From NCBI GenBank assembly GCA_964030475.1, contig CAXIPT010000012.1:916625-980624 (forward strand): a stretch of DNA of 64,000 nt. Reading direction: 5' to 3'. The translations under genes and the position numbers were made by a program. The notes below the pieces were generated by a model that was given only the letters and a program-made list of their open reading frames with translations, did not search any database and had not been told where the DNA came from. The DNA is from Tethya wilhelma (taxonomy: Eukaryota; Porifera; Demospongiae; Tethyida; Tethyidae). Shown here piece by piece: positions 32,818-44,092 of the stretch; within the stretch, counting starts at the first letter, position 1; every line of letters begins with the position of its first letter.

Positions 32818-33814
32818 TTCCCAGTACGGTAGTACTGGGTACATAGGAATGGCACGGATGGCCCATTAGCGCAATACAAATATTCACACGAATAACTCTA
32901 CCAAAAACCGGGTGCTTGGCACTAAAAGGCTTCTCAAGCTACTATTTAGTTCATTCTCTTTCTAACAAGCCCAAAAACATGGCCTAAAACCATCGCTAAA
33001 GTATCAAAGTAAAATATGCCAAACCTCCAGTTTTCTCCATCTTCTTCTTCTTTTTCTGTTATGTCACGGCTTTTCTCAAAGACTGTACACTTATAGAAGC
33101 TAATTCTTGAATGAATAAACTTGGTATGTTGGTCTTCATTTGTTTTTGGCATCGGTTTTCTGTGTCACTCGTTGAGTGGCTCAATACAAGACGAAAAGCG
33201 CTTTCTCTGTATGGCAGCCATTATTTGTAAACCATAAATTATTCATAAGCTAGCTAGCTTAACGACCCTTTCCATATTCTGCGTTATTTGGAATTTATTG
33301 CAAGATGCCCGTCACAAGCAGTACTCCAAGCTCTGTCCTATTTTCTCGTTCTCTGTGTTCAGTTCTTCAGTAGGGAAGTTATCTATAGCTAACAAGACAC
33401 ATATATATCAGATTCAACTTGGGATTTCAGTGTTTCAGCTGTGTAAAAGGCATGACTGTACTGTAGCCGGGATCAGTCAAGTTCTCTGCTCAGGAACTGT
33501 ATTATACTGATATTATAAACAATTATTTCAAAAAAATAGAACAAACAAGTTCAAAAAACATTAGAAATGTAATGTAAACATAGGAATGGCCAAATCGTAA
33601 AAAAAGCAAACAAGATAGGAATGCTGGTCAGATTGAACGAGTTCATTCCTGTGTCTACAATGTCATTGAGCTCAGTAGAGATATGAACATGGGTGACACA
33701 GTGAAATAAACTCCTCGCTCAATCTGACCAGCATTCCTATCTTGTTTGCTCACTATTTTACGATTTGGCCATTCCTATGTTTACATTACATTTCTAATGT
33801 TTTTTGTACTTGTA
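32818..33814 (+). mobile_element. Family A element, full copy 3 (subtype 2 foldback)
   Basis: Left hairpin end at 32818; right foldback 33540-33814 with arms meeting near 33665. The foldback has the subtype 2 arm (GATAGGAATGCTGGTCAGATT) rather than GATGGAATGGCTGTTAGAG. A 20-bp direct repeat, TTGTAATAATAGTCATGTAT, follows (33809-33848). Confidence 0.75.
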
Positions 33815-34049
33815 ATAATAGTCATGTATTTGTAATAATAGTCATGTATTGGAAACTTACGAAATTGGAAAACTTACGAAATTGCAACTTCAGAGTAACT
33901 AAGTATTGTTTCCTTCCCTAAAATATCGTAGACTTGCCTTATAAAATGGCATACAGTACACTAATGCAACACCTTGGGGTAAATTATGGCAAGGTTATCT
34001 GACTGTCAACTTAGTTGAACTCAGTACCTTTACTTGTGTGTGTATGTGC

Positions 34050-34050
34050 G

Positions 34051-34119
<69 letters not shown>
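34050..34119. repeat. (GT)n microsatellite
   Basis: About 70 bp of pure GT directly upstream of a splice-acceptor-like TTTGTAG (34121-34127). Confidence 0.95.
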
Positions 34120-34121
<2 letters not shown>

Positions 34122-34127
34122 TTGTAG

Positions 34128-34998
34128 TATGGTTTCTTCAGGCACCAAGAATGTATCCATAGAGCTACGTAAGATCTCCCAAGGGCGTGTGAGAGACAGA
34201 GATGTCACCTGGTTCCAAGAGCTAGTAGACAAACATATGTACACTTTAGTGGCTGTTGTATTTAATCATCACTCACAATAACCAATAGGAAAAAGTGTGA
34301 AAATCTATCTCTACTGGTTCATGCGCAACTGCGGTGATGGTGCTCCGTCAAAGCATAGAGAACATCACCAACCACTATGAGTTATGAAAAATACTGACAA
34401 TTCATCCACACCATGTTATTCATGTTATCTTATTATGTTATAGGGCATACATTTCAACTGTCACAAGTCATCACCTTGTAGGAAACACCGAGTAAGGTTC
34501 AAGTTACCACTCGTGCTTCTTGGGTCTTACTAAATACTTTGAAGCAAACCTACATCTACAAGTATGCTGAGGATTTCTGCAGGGTGAGTGACACTGACAC
34601 ATACTTCATTCAACTCTGTAGTGAAGTTTATACTGTACAATTATTGTTCTAGTGCCGTGACACCTACTGTGTCAAGAGTTTTAACCATCAGCTGCTCTCC
34701 TGCAAAGAAAAGACCGGGATTCACCTTGGTGAATAATCATTCACCGGTACCCTTAGAATGAACCTTGCCCTCTTGGACTGGGTAAACACATTTATTTGGA
34801 TTATTACTTCACCATACACTGTAAAATTTTATTTTTCAGAATGAGAATGTGAACCAAACTAACACTAGTGAGCATTGGATGAGAGACCATCATTGTCCTG
34901 ATCATCACACTCCCATGAAGACCCTGATTGATAATGGCTACAATTTCGTGGGCACTATTTGGAAAGCCTATGTCGACCACAACAAGTCTGACATGAGG
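34128..34998 (+). pseudogene. Unrecognised transposase-like gene, about four exons, broken
   Basis: Pieces in order: 34128-34230 (SIELRKISQGRVRDRDVTW, then FQELVDK); about 34483-34583 (ASWVLLNTLKQTYIYKYAED then FCR, before a GT donor); 34653-34783 (CRDTYCVKSFNHQLLSCKEK, a stop TAA, then RMNLALLDW in a shifted frame); 34840-34998 (NENVNQTNTSEHWMRDHHC, TPMKTLIDNGYNFVGTIWK). The first Cys motif of exon 3 directly continues the AEDFCR of exon 2. The AEDFCR exon recurs at 8800-9010. The repeated occurrence, decay and motifs such as DTYxVxSFNHQLL and LALLDWNENV suggest a transposase family I cannot name. Confidence 0.5.
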
Positions 34999-35015
34999 TA
35001 AGCATTGATATGTAT

Positions 35016-36535
35016 ACTGCAACCATACTTACATGTACACATACATGTACAGGAAGATGATGAACCCAGGATATGGATGATATTCTGGAAGGCACAGCTC
35101 TACTGAGTCTATCAGATGATGATGATGACCTGTAGTAAGACCTACAACACTGACTCTGCTCCCATATATCACACCTTTTTACTTGTCACATTGACAAACA
35201 TGTTCCAATTTTAGGTATCAGCAATTATTTACAATGATCACAAACAGCTCTCTCCCTCTCTCTTCTCTCTCTCAGCTGCTGCTGTCTCAGCATCAAATGT
35301 TGACACATAGTCATATGTATACATAGGTATGACTTGCATAATTACCAAAAGCACACACTTTCTCTCTTGTCATCTCTTACACTCCTCCTCTGCTTCCTCT
35401 GAAGATACTCTTCATCCTTCCACACACCCAAATGATTGCCCAAAACTTGTAATAGAGACAATGATGCTTGTTGTCATTAGGTGGATGTGGGTCGCACTAT
35501 CCACGGAGCCAGTCTGGAGGCATCTGTATAACTCATGGAGCACACAAAGGGTAGCCAGGGTAACCAGACTAGTCTACTGGGTGACTGGCGAAGTATGTAC
35601 CTGACAGGACGAAGAGTGTATCAACCTGGAATTGGGGTACATTATATCTACTAACCTTCTGGCACCACAGAGGCAGGCAGAGGGTTATAACCTAACTCAT
35701 CCTCACTGCCAACACTCTCTAACACTCTATCTAGGCTCCTCTCATCCTGTTCTGCCTCTATAAGACTGTCAAGACCATCAAGGAATCGATGGCTTGGAGG
35801 ATCTCCGTTATATGCAACCTTTATCTGTTGTGTGTTATTTTGGGATCCATTAGTTATGTTGTACAACTACAATATTATACCATTGCTGGCTTCTCTTACG
35901 ACTATGGTTCCTGCAACTGATTGACTAATGTTTCACTTGCCATCTCAAAGAAACTTGGTTTTGAGGTTTGGCCACGTGGTTTGCAAGATTAGCGCATGGA
36001 TGTTAGCACAAATAGTGTGTATAAAAGGGCTTTTGTATGTATCGTATGCTGAGACATGGAGAGGCTATTCCTTTGAGATTTGAATTCGAGCGCCAGCTCA
36101 TTATGTATGGTAATTCATTGAAACTGCTTGATGAAGCTATCGAAAATTCAGAATGGCGTCTCCATAAAATATCTAATGTTGAATTTTATAGGAAACTACA
36201 TAATTTCCTTAAAGAATGGACCCAAAAACCTGCATTGTCTTCCTGGCAATTGACTTATGTACACTTGCAGAACAGATTGAGGCAGCACACCATATAACAC
36301 ATACAGATACGTGACCAGTTGGGTTCCTGATTCAGCACTTATGTCGTATGGAAAGAAGAGGAAAGTTGCATACTTAGAAGCATAGGAATATCAAGATCTA
36401 AATCTCAAGGTCCATTTTTATGCGAGAATTGCATTGCACAGTTTTACCTGCATGTCTGCTTATATAATTAGCCTGCAACTCTTGACAGACTTAAATAATG
36501 AAAATGAAGAAATTTTAGAGTATTGCCTTGTTTCA
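35016..36535. other. Stretch with no recognised gene; two unassigned open pieces
   Basis: The minus strand at 35656-35860 reads SHRFLDGLDSLIEAEQDERS and ends at a possible GT donor. The plus strand at 36037-36297 is an 86-residue frame (FEFERQLIMYGNSLKLLDEA) that ends at a stop. I recognise neither and cannot link them to other exons. A degenerate CT tract is at 35240-35276. Confidence 0.35.
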
Positions 36536-36639
36536 TTGCTTTTTACAGCACTGTCCATTCCCACACTGCTTGAAATTTTTATTACTTGTATACAGGAGTA
36601 CACATCAAGTACTGCACCACTTGTGTTTAAGCAAAACAC

Positions 36640-37035
36640 CAATGCCACATATGTACAAAAACATGGAGGATTCCTTATCAGAAAATGAAGCAAATATCAT
36701 TTTTGATGAATTTAAACAAGCAGAAACAACACACAGAGTGCAGTACATGCGGTTTGTGGGAGATGCATCGTGACAGTTCTGTGTATCTTACGCTGTACCA
36801 TTTTGGGGTCGATATACATCACTAAGCTGGAATGCACAAACCACGCATGTGAGTGCTACTACTACGATTAATCTTAGAGAAACTGGCTGTGAACAATCAC
36901 AAGTACAAGGAAAAAGGGGATCTAATTGAAATAATGAGGAAGACACCATGCAACAAGTGCAGCAAGGTGAATATGCAGAGTATGGAGGACAGAAGAAAAG
37001 GGATACAACTAATCAATGGTCCTTACCATCCTTTA
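36640..37035 (+). pseudogene. Decayed Mutator-like transposase fragment
   Basis: NEANIIFDEFKQAETTHRVQ, YMRFVGDAS and a stop are followed in shifted frames by VPFWGRYTSL, LILEKLAVNNHKYKEKGDL, IEIMRK, and INGPYHPLG. The block YxxFVGDGDSS...WGRYI...LECxNH...LEKLA with a final LINGPxHxxG is typical of a multi-copy invertebrate transposase related to the Mutator-like type. Several frame breaks. Recognition is from memory and only partial. Confidence 0.45.
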
Positions 37036-37240
37036 GGTAACCAAACCAACTGTAGACTTCTAACTCAAATTATATCGAGATGATCCAAAATATTTATACT
37101 TATACAGTTGCTGAGAGTGATCAGGATGGCTTACATCCACCACTCAGTAACCTGGCAGCAGGAAGCCTTCCGCTGACCTCAGTACCATGAAGCAGAGGGT
37201 CAAGCTGCTAAAGATGCTGCTACTGCTATTACTGTATTTC

Positions 37241-37630
37241 CTGGATTATAAGTCACACTGTTGAATAAGTCGCACCCATAAACTTCAATAACTCAATCAG
37301 AAAATTAAAAGTAGTTTGTGGTATAGGTCGCACAACACCAACCCCAATTGAACGACTTGTGGATTGACATGGCAGGTATCACAGATGACCAATGTTGACA
37401 GTGAAGTCACCCTCATGTCTATAAGACTGCATGTTGGCAGTTGGGCAGCAGCTACAAGTTCAGCCTGAAGTCATAAATCCATTCTTACAACCGTACAGCT
37501 GCAAAGAAACCCACGTGGTTAAGCCACATCCCCTAAGTCTAAAGTTTAATTACATCAAAAATGACCAACACAGCAGGGGTCACATCACGTGGCCACGGAA
37601 TTGGGCTGAAAATGCGACTTATAATCCAGA
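37241..37630. mobile_element. Inverted-repeat MITE (ATTATAAGTC ends)
   Basis: Left CTGGATTATAAGTCACAC and right the inverse of CTGGATTATAAGTCGCAT bracket ~390 bp. Internal copies TAAGTCGCACCC and TAGGTCGCACAAC repeat the terminal motif. No target duplication is evident. Confidence 0.65.
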
Positions 37631-37744
37631 ACCATCACTGTTGAAGAGACTACATCAGGTCCAACATTATGACAACATGTAAAGTAAATACAGACAGTTT
37701 GTAACATTAAAACAAAGTAATATAGTATATATTTTCCCTAGTGA

Positions 37745-37890
37745 AAAATCTTGGCAAGATCTTGTAAAATCTTACAAGGTTTTCAAGGTGTTACAAGATT
37801 ACATAAGGCAAGATTAATCTTGGGAGTACATTGTACAAGATGAGACAAGATTTTGCAAGAAGAACCAAGATTTCAATCTTGCATAATCTG
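37745..37890. repeat. CTTGCAAGAT-rich repeat
   Basis: Short run of AAGATCTTGTAAAATCTTAC, ACAAGATT and TTTTGCAAGA motifs on both strands, related to the satellite-like array at 11780-12370. Confidence 0.5.
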
Positions 37891-38454
37891 ATCCACATGA
37901 GATCATTGCAAGATAATGCATAGATTACCACAGATAATAATGGAGCCATGGTGCAGCCATACACAGTCAGCTACACCATGAAGTTTAGTTCCAGTCACAA
38001 CATTAGTACTTACTATCAACACTTGACACTCAGTTACCATATATGTTTATGTGAACTACTGATTGCAAGCTTGATAGAGATTGTTATAATGGAATCTATA
38101 AACTTTGAACCATTGAAACAGAGCTCTGGAATAGCTAGCTACACAAGTCAAATGTTGCAGTTAAGGGATGCATATGAAAGCTGATCAGGTTTAATAGCTT
38201 TGTTATAAAATAGTGTGTATATGAATGTGCATGCTGTCTATATGGGTTATAGGATGAATTTCCCACACATGTCCTTTTACTGGACTTAGAAGAAGGAATA
38301 CAATTCCTAGTCTTATTTGATGATAACAGTGTGAAGTTTTTGACCTTCTAAGAAGAGCTCCATTCTTAATGAGGCAATGTCTTCAGATGTTAAATGATTA
38401 CATGGCAGGACACTGAACATTTATGTGGTATTGAATGAATAGACACAACAATAT

Positions 38455-39344
38455 TTATTTTAGTGGCATTCGTAATTGGTTGGGATATGACAAATGTATG
38501 CAAATTCTGATTCGTCTTGTTTCCATTCGAATACATTTTCCAGTTATTGCCTCTATATGTATTGCTACACAAGGTTGCTGATTCAATTTGTCAACTTGAA
38601 CCATGAACATGTCCGACAAATTGCACACTCTATACTGTTCTAGCCTTTCTCTTCCTGGCATACCAGCCGAACTTAAAAATGAGCCACAGATTTTGTACGG
38701 GGATACTAATGCAACGTGTACTTAATCTGTCAGGCACAACCGTAGCTAAGTTCCATAGTGTGTACTTCCAACATATGTGTAAGTGCAAATAGCACTATTA
38801 CGTCTTGCATCAGAATGGCCGTATTAAAGGGAATGAAAAATTGTGCCACTATGAAACATTCGCATTAACTGGACAGTCTCTAAGGGTGATTTTCCTGTCA
38901 GAACTCTTACTGCATTTCGTTCTTCTATAGTGAGAGTTACTTGCGAAAGTGGTCCAATTATGTAGGTTCCTGGTATCAACTTGATACAATTCTTTTCAGG
39001 GTCAATATTGATTGACAAGAATTACAGCATTTCTTTGGACTTGGTTTAGACTGCAGAGCATCAATAGTTTTTGTGACGTAAAGTGAAAATAGTAGTTGGT
39101 CGGCGATTTAGTATGTAGCGTGAATATGTCCCATTAAGTATCCATTTAAACTTTCAAAACAAAATGCAGAAAATCCCCACAATGGTCCCCAATGACGTAC
39201 ATGAATACAGATGTGGAGAAGATGTGCGTTGATGGTACATTCACTGTCACCGTATAAGTCTGGAAGGAGCAACACAAAGTCCTTTAGCATCGGCTCAGCA
39301 AAACAGTTGTTACATTTTCTTGTAAAAGTATGTACATCGGGCAC
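38455..39344 (-). pseudogene. Second tnp2-like transposase remnant
   Basis: The minus strand from 39344 reads INAHLLHICIHVRHWGPLWG, then FSAFCFESLNGYLMGHIHAT, the conserved block of tnp2-like transposases (H-x2-LLH, GPLW, FxFExxNGYL, HGT). Downstream in other frames come DPEKNCIKLIPGTYIIGPLS and MPGRERLEQYRVCNLSDMFM. It is the C-terminal half only, with stops between the pieces. It covers the same conserved block that ends the remnant at 12932-14590. Confidence 0.65.
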
Positions 39345-39646
39345 ACAAGTAGGGCAAAGTGTTGCAAGTGTAGAGGACTCAGGGAAAGGTATTTCTAATT
39401 AACTGAAAAATTATGCAAAAAAAGGCCGTAACTTTGTTACTATAGCCATAGAAACAAGAAATGTTCCTAGATAATATACTTTAAACAAACTGAATCCATA
39501 ACGTTAATCACATAAATTGGCAAATAAAAAATGCACAGGAAATTAAAGCATGCATTTAAGAGATTTTCAGTTTCAATATTTCTATCACCAACATAATCTA
39601 CATCTTCATATTCATATATAGAAATTTTTGCTTTGTGCTTTAGTTA

Positions 39647-40171
39647 TTCCCAGTACGGTAGTACTGGGTACACAGGAATGGCACGGATGGCCCATTAGCG
39701 CAATACAAATATTCACGCGAATAACTCTGCAAAAACTGAGCGCTTAGCACTAAAAGGCTTCTTATTTAGCTCTTTCTCTTTCTAATGAGCCCAAAAACAT
39801 GGCCTGAAAACATCGCTAAAGTAACAAACACAAACATGCCAAACCTCCAAATTTCTCCATCTTCTTCTTATTCTTCTTCTTCTTCTTCTTCTTCTTCTTT
39901 TTCTATCTTGGCTCAACTTTTCTCAGAGACTATTCACTTTTAGAAGCTGATTCTTGAACGAATGAACTTGGTTTCTTCCGGTACAGTCGCTTTTGCCATC
40001 GGTTTTTAGTGCCTCTTATTGAGTAAGCTAGATGCAGGCAAAAAGCGCCTCCTCCATATGGCCGCCATTAATTTCTACACTCTTGCATAATTCATTAGCT
40101 TCTAGAAAATTCGAATTGACGACCTTTTCCACACACAAAAGTGTGCGTTATTTGGAATTAAATGCAATTAA
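39647..40171 (+). mobile_element. Family A copy running into the assembly gap
   Basis: Starts TTCCCAGTACGG after TTA and matches copy 1 through the (TTC)n tract to TTATTTGGAATTAAATGCA, then enters N. An inverted family A left end (40921-41086) emerges on the other side of the gap. Confidence 0.8.
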
Positions 40172-40920
40172 NNNNNNNNNNNNNNNNNNNNNNNNNNNNN
40201 NNNNNNNNNNNNNNNNNNNNNNNNNNNNNNNNNNNNNNNNNNNNNNNNNNNNNNNNNNNNNNNNNNNNNNNNNNNNNNNNNNNNNNNNNNNNNNNNNNNN
40301 NNNNNNNNNNNNNNNNNNNNNNNNNNNNNNNNNNNNNNNNNNNNNNNNNNNNNNNNNNNNNNNNNNNNNNNNNNNNNNNNNNNNNNNNNNNNNNNNNNNN
40401 NNNNNNNNNNNNNNNNNNNNNNNNNNNNNNNNNNNNNNNNNNNNNNNNNNNNNNNNNNNNNNNNNNNNNNNNNNNNNNNNNNNNNNNNNNNNNNNNNNNN
40501 NNNNNNNNNNNNNNNNNNNNNNNNNNNNNNNNNNNNNNNNNNNNNNNNNNNNNNNNNNNNNNNNNNNNNNNNNNNNNNNNNNNNNNNNNNNNNNNNNNNN
40601 NNNNNNNNNNNNNNNNNNNNNNNNNNNNNNNNNNNNNNNNNNNNNNNNNNNNNNNNNNNNNNNNNNNNNNNNNNNNNNNNNNNNNNNNNNNNNNNNNNNN
40701 NNNNNNNNNNNNNNNNNNNNNNNNNNNNNNNNNNNNNNNNNNNNNNNNNNNNNNNNNNNNNNNNNNNNNNNNNNNNNNNNNNNNNNNNNNNNNNNNNNNN
40801 NNNNNNNNNNNNNNNNNNNNNNNNNNNNNNNNNNNNNNNNNNNNNNNNNNNNNNNNNNNNNNNNNNNNNNNNNNNNNNNNNNNNNNNNNNNNNNNNNNNN
40901 NNNNNNNNNNNNNNNNNNNN
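40172..40920. other. Assembly gap
   Basis: 749 unresolved bases. The long frames reported through it are meaningless. Family A copies in opposite orientation border it, so an unresolved inverted repeat is the probable cause. Confidence 0.95.
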
Positions 40921-41086
40921 GATGGTTTTAGGCCATGTTTTTGGGCTCATTAGAAAGAGAAAGAGCTAAATAGTAGCTTAAGAAGCCTTTTAGTGCTAAG
41001 CGCTCAGTTTTTGCAGAGTTATTCGCGTGAATATTTGTATTGCCATCCGTGCCATTCCTGTGTACCCAGTACTACCGTACTGGGAA
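40921..41086 (-). mobile_element. Family A left end, inverted, inserted in an older foldback
   Basis: Ends CCGTACTGGGAA at 41086, followed by TATTGAGAACATAAGGAATG. That flank is the interior of a family A foldback arm (elsewhere ATGTAATGAGAACATAGGAA), which continues to about 41320. So one copy jumped into the TA of another. Confidence 0.7.
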
Positions 41087-42107
41087 TATTGAGAACATAA
41101 GGAATGGCCAAGTCATAAAAAGTAAGCAAACAAGATAGGAATGGTGGTCAGATTGAGAGAAGAGTTCATTACTGTGTCCACTATGTCATTGAGCTAGGGA
41201 TATGAACATAACTGAGACACACAAAAGAACTCCTCTCAATCTGACCACCATTCCTTTCTTGTCTGCTTGGCCATTCCGTATGTTCTCATTACATTTCTAA
41301 GGTTTTTTTCCACTTGTTTATTATAATTATATAAGGCACTATGGAAATGTAATCAAGTGACATAAACAAATGAAAGCACCGCCGGTGCACAAGCCTTGGC
41401 ACATTCAACTAGTGAGTGCCCTTAATACATACATGCATACACTGTGTAAAAGAGTATATCATACTTATATCTATGACCTGGGTGAATCAAGAAAACTAAT
41501 AGGACACCATAATAGCTACATTGACAGTTACTGTTCAGTGCTGCCTCTCGGATGAAATACAGTGAGAACAAGACCGTGGAACAGACTGAATGCTTAGCCG
41601 CATGTTGTTAGCTAGCTACTGAGCATATTACAAAGTTTAGCTGGGCTATGCCTAAACTTGATAATTAGCGCACTATAGATGATCTAAGCTCAGACGCAGG
41701 CTGGCATGCAGCTGAACTAGCTAGCTAGCCACACAGAAAAATCTATGCATCAGGCCAACTGTTGTCTGTCTTACCAAGCACCACTGACCAAAAGTAACAG
41801 CAGCCATGCGGCTAATCTGCTTCCATTCAACACAAATTCTAGATAACGCACACCAGATCAAAGGGCGTGGCCTCGAAGCTAAGCGCTTAGAGAAGCATAA
41901 AAGCTTCAAAACTCAGCAACTACCGTAATTCGGGAAATTTTAGCAGTTAAAAATTTTTCGTAGTCGCCGCGGACTACAAAAATTACACACAAAAATTTAA
42001 GACTGAATATTTAGATTATTCACTTATACAGTCTAAATTTTACACCTATCGTGTACAGTAGTACCTGTATCTTCAGAGCAAAGCTAGGTAAACAAAGCTA
42101 GTTATCA

Positions 42108-43644
42108 TGTCAATTCTCGAGTATTTTCGGTGTAAGGACGGCTTACCCAATCCAAGAGGGCCCTTGAGTAACTCTGTAGCTCCCAAAGCAATCGAACACG
42201 CCAACACTGAGGTCCAAAAGGTTGTGACAGCTTCCAAGAAACCACGTGGGAAGTACTTTAGGTTAGTACACTGTGTACTTTGCTGTAACATATTATTGAA
42301 AAAAATTATTGCTATTTGTTGTTAACTTTTCAATAGATACAGTCCTAGTCAGCGTGCTGAGATAGGCAAGCACAGTCGTCTACATTGAGTTGCCGTATCA
42401 GCTAGATATTTCACCCACAAGTTTGGACACACAGTCAGCCAGACCACAGTGCACTCGATCCAGAAGTCGTACATAGATGAATTGAAAGGGCAAAAACGGA
42501 AACGAAGTGGTAAAGAGAATGAAGTTGCTGAGTTGCCTCACCCAGAAGCGTGGTCGACCTCTCCTCCTTGGAGACACTCTTGATGACAAGATCCAGATGT
42601 ATCTCAAAGGAGTACGAGATAGTGGTGGTGTGGTGACAGCTACTTGCAGAGAATGGTGGACACATAGAATTAAATTGATTTTGGGCGTATTCTCTTCTGA
42701 CACGGATGAATTTTGTGAAGAGAAAAGTAACCACGGCCATGAGCAAGTATTCTCCAGCCGAGTTTGAGTTTGTGAAACGCGAGTTTTTGGAAGATGTTGC
42801 TACCACTGTAGAAATGGAAGAGATCCCCCCTGAGTTAGTGCTCAATTGGGATCAAACAGGTATCAAAATTGTGCCATTATCCACTTGGACGATGGAACAG
42901 CGAGGCACAAAACGAGTGGACATTGCTGGAGCAAATGACAAGCGTTTAATTACAGCAGTGTTTTGTGGCTCCCTTGTTGGTGATTTTTTACCTGTGCACA
43001 AGGGAAAAACGCCTCGTCACCCCAAGTACCCATTTCCGCATGATTGGCATATTACTCATTCTGCCAGGCATTGGTCTAATGAAGAGACAATGATTAATTA
43101 TGTGGAGCACATCATTTTGCCTTACGTCAAGAGAGTACGTGATTCTTTTGAAGAAGATACCCCTGCTCTCGTGGTCATGAACAATTTCAAAGGCCAGATT
43201 ACTTCCTCTGTGACCCAGCTGCTAGAACAGAACAACATTCACACCTGTCTCGTTCCACCAAATGTGACCGACCGCCTCCAACCGATGGATCTCTCCGTCA
43301 ATAAGCCAGCTAAGGACTTTCTTAAACGACATTTTGAAGATTGGTATGCTGAGCAAGTGACTGCCCAGCTCAGAGGAAAAGATGTCTCATCCGTGAATAT
43401 TGAGCCCATTCACTTGGGTCTACCTTCACTGAGGGAGCTAAGAGCTAGATGGCTTGTAGAAATGTCAGACTATTTTAATGACAACCCTCAGATCATTGTC
43501 AACGGATTCTTGAAGTCAGGAATTGCACATGCAGTTGATGGTGTGGAGGATGAAGATGAAGATAATCCCATTCAGATCGACGATTTAAATGATGTCTGCG
43601 ATGAAATTGGTGATGATTATGATGATGATGAAAACAGATACTGA
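42108..43644 (+). pseudogene. Pogo/jerky-like (DDE_1) transposase, broken
   Basis: Exon 1 from ATG 42108 (MSILEYFRCKDGLPNPRGP, VQKVVTASKKPRGKYFR), a ~75-bp intron, then YSPSQRAEIGKHSRLH, a stop, and FTHKFGHTVSQTTVHSIQKS. KKRGRPLLLG-like sequence follows in another frame, a further stop in HIELN-FWAYSLL, then an open 312-codon frame from 42706. In that frame the catalytic residues would be D49 (NWDQTGI), residue 159 (VVMNNFKGQ) and D195 (DRLQPMDLSVNKPAKDF). Position 159 is Asn (AAC, 43180-43182) where the family has Asp. A few residues are missing before KGKTPR. The acidic C-terminus EDEDED is family-typical. Stops, frameshifts and the Asn all argue for inactivity. Confidence 0.85.
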
Positions 43645-43755
43645 TAAATTTATGTTGCTACAGCACTCACCGTTATTGTACTAGTAAATTAATAGTCACT
43701 GTATTTAATAGTATCTGGTTTTTAATGTAGTATCAATACATTGTTTATTTCTTCT

Positions 43756-44092
43756 TCAGTTTCTGAACATCCTTTCCTTTCCTTTTCCTTTAAATAATAA
43801 CAAATAGCATGGTATTTCAAGGCCACCTTGATCCAGGTCTGATGAATATCTCCGTGTACCAGTTACCGTACACTCGATTATTCCTCCTCTACGAATAAAG
43901 TGAACAAACCCGTGACAATTTCTTCGGAAGATGGCCAACTATTGTATCGTCGTTTTTCACCAAAACTGCATAGCAATCTTTGTGATTAGTAGGTTCCCTT
44001 TCACAGTTAAGTCTTTCTCCAATAGGTGCATCCCAAACACTCTTATGATGATGGTAGCCTCGTATACAACTCAATCTTGATAGCTCTTCCAT
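43756..44092 (-). pseudogene. HIRAN-like domain gene inside the pogo-like element
   Basis: ATG at 44092. First frame: MEELSRLSCIRGYHHHKSVW, PIGERLNCEREPTNHKDCYA, VLVKNDDTIVGHLPKKLSR; after one frame change near 43905: FIRRGGIIECTVTGTRRYSS, DLDQGGLEIPCYLLLF, stop at 43756. The pattern GYHxYxxxW, GExLxCxREPxNxxDxYAV and VGHLP is that of HIRAN domains, found as DNA-binding modules in Rad5/HLTF helicases and as stand-alone ORFs in invertebrate elements. It lies convergent to the transposase within the same TIRs. One indel breaks it. Its role in the element is unknown. Confidence 0.75.

Noticed and set aside
40032..40953. Three long open frames of 260-299 codons
   Set aside because: They run through the 749-bp N gap and consist almost only of unknown residues.
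42398..42845. Minus-strand frames of 101 and 136 codons
   Set aside because: Antisense to the pogo-like transposase, no motif.
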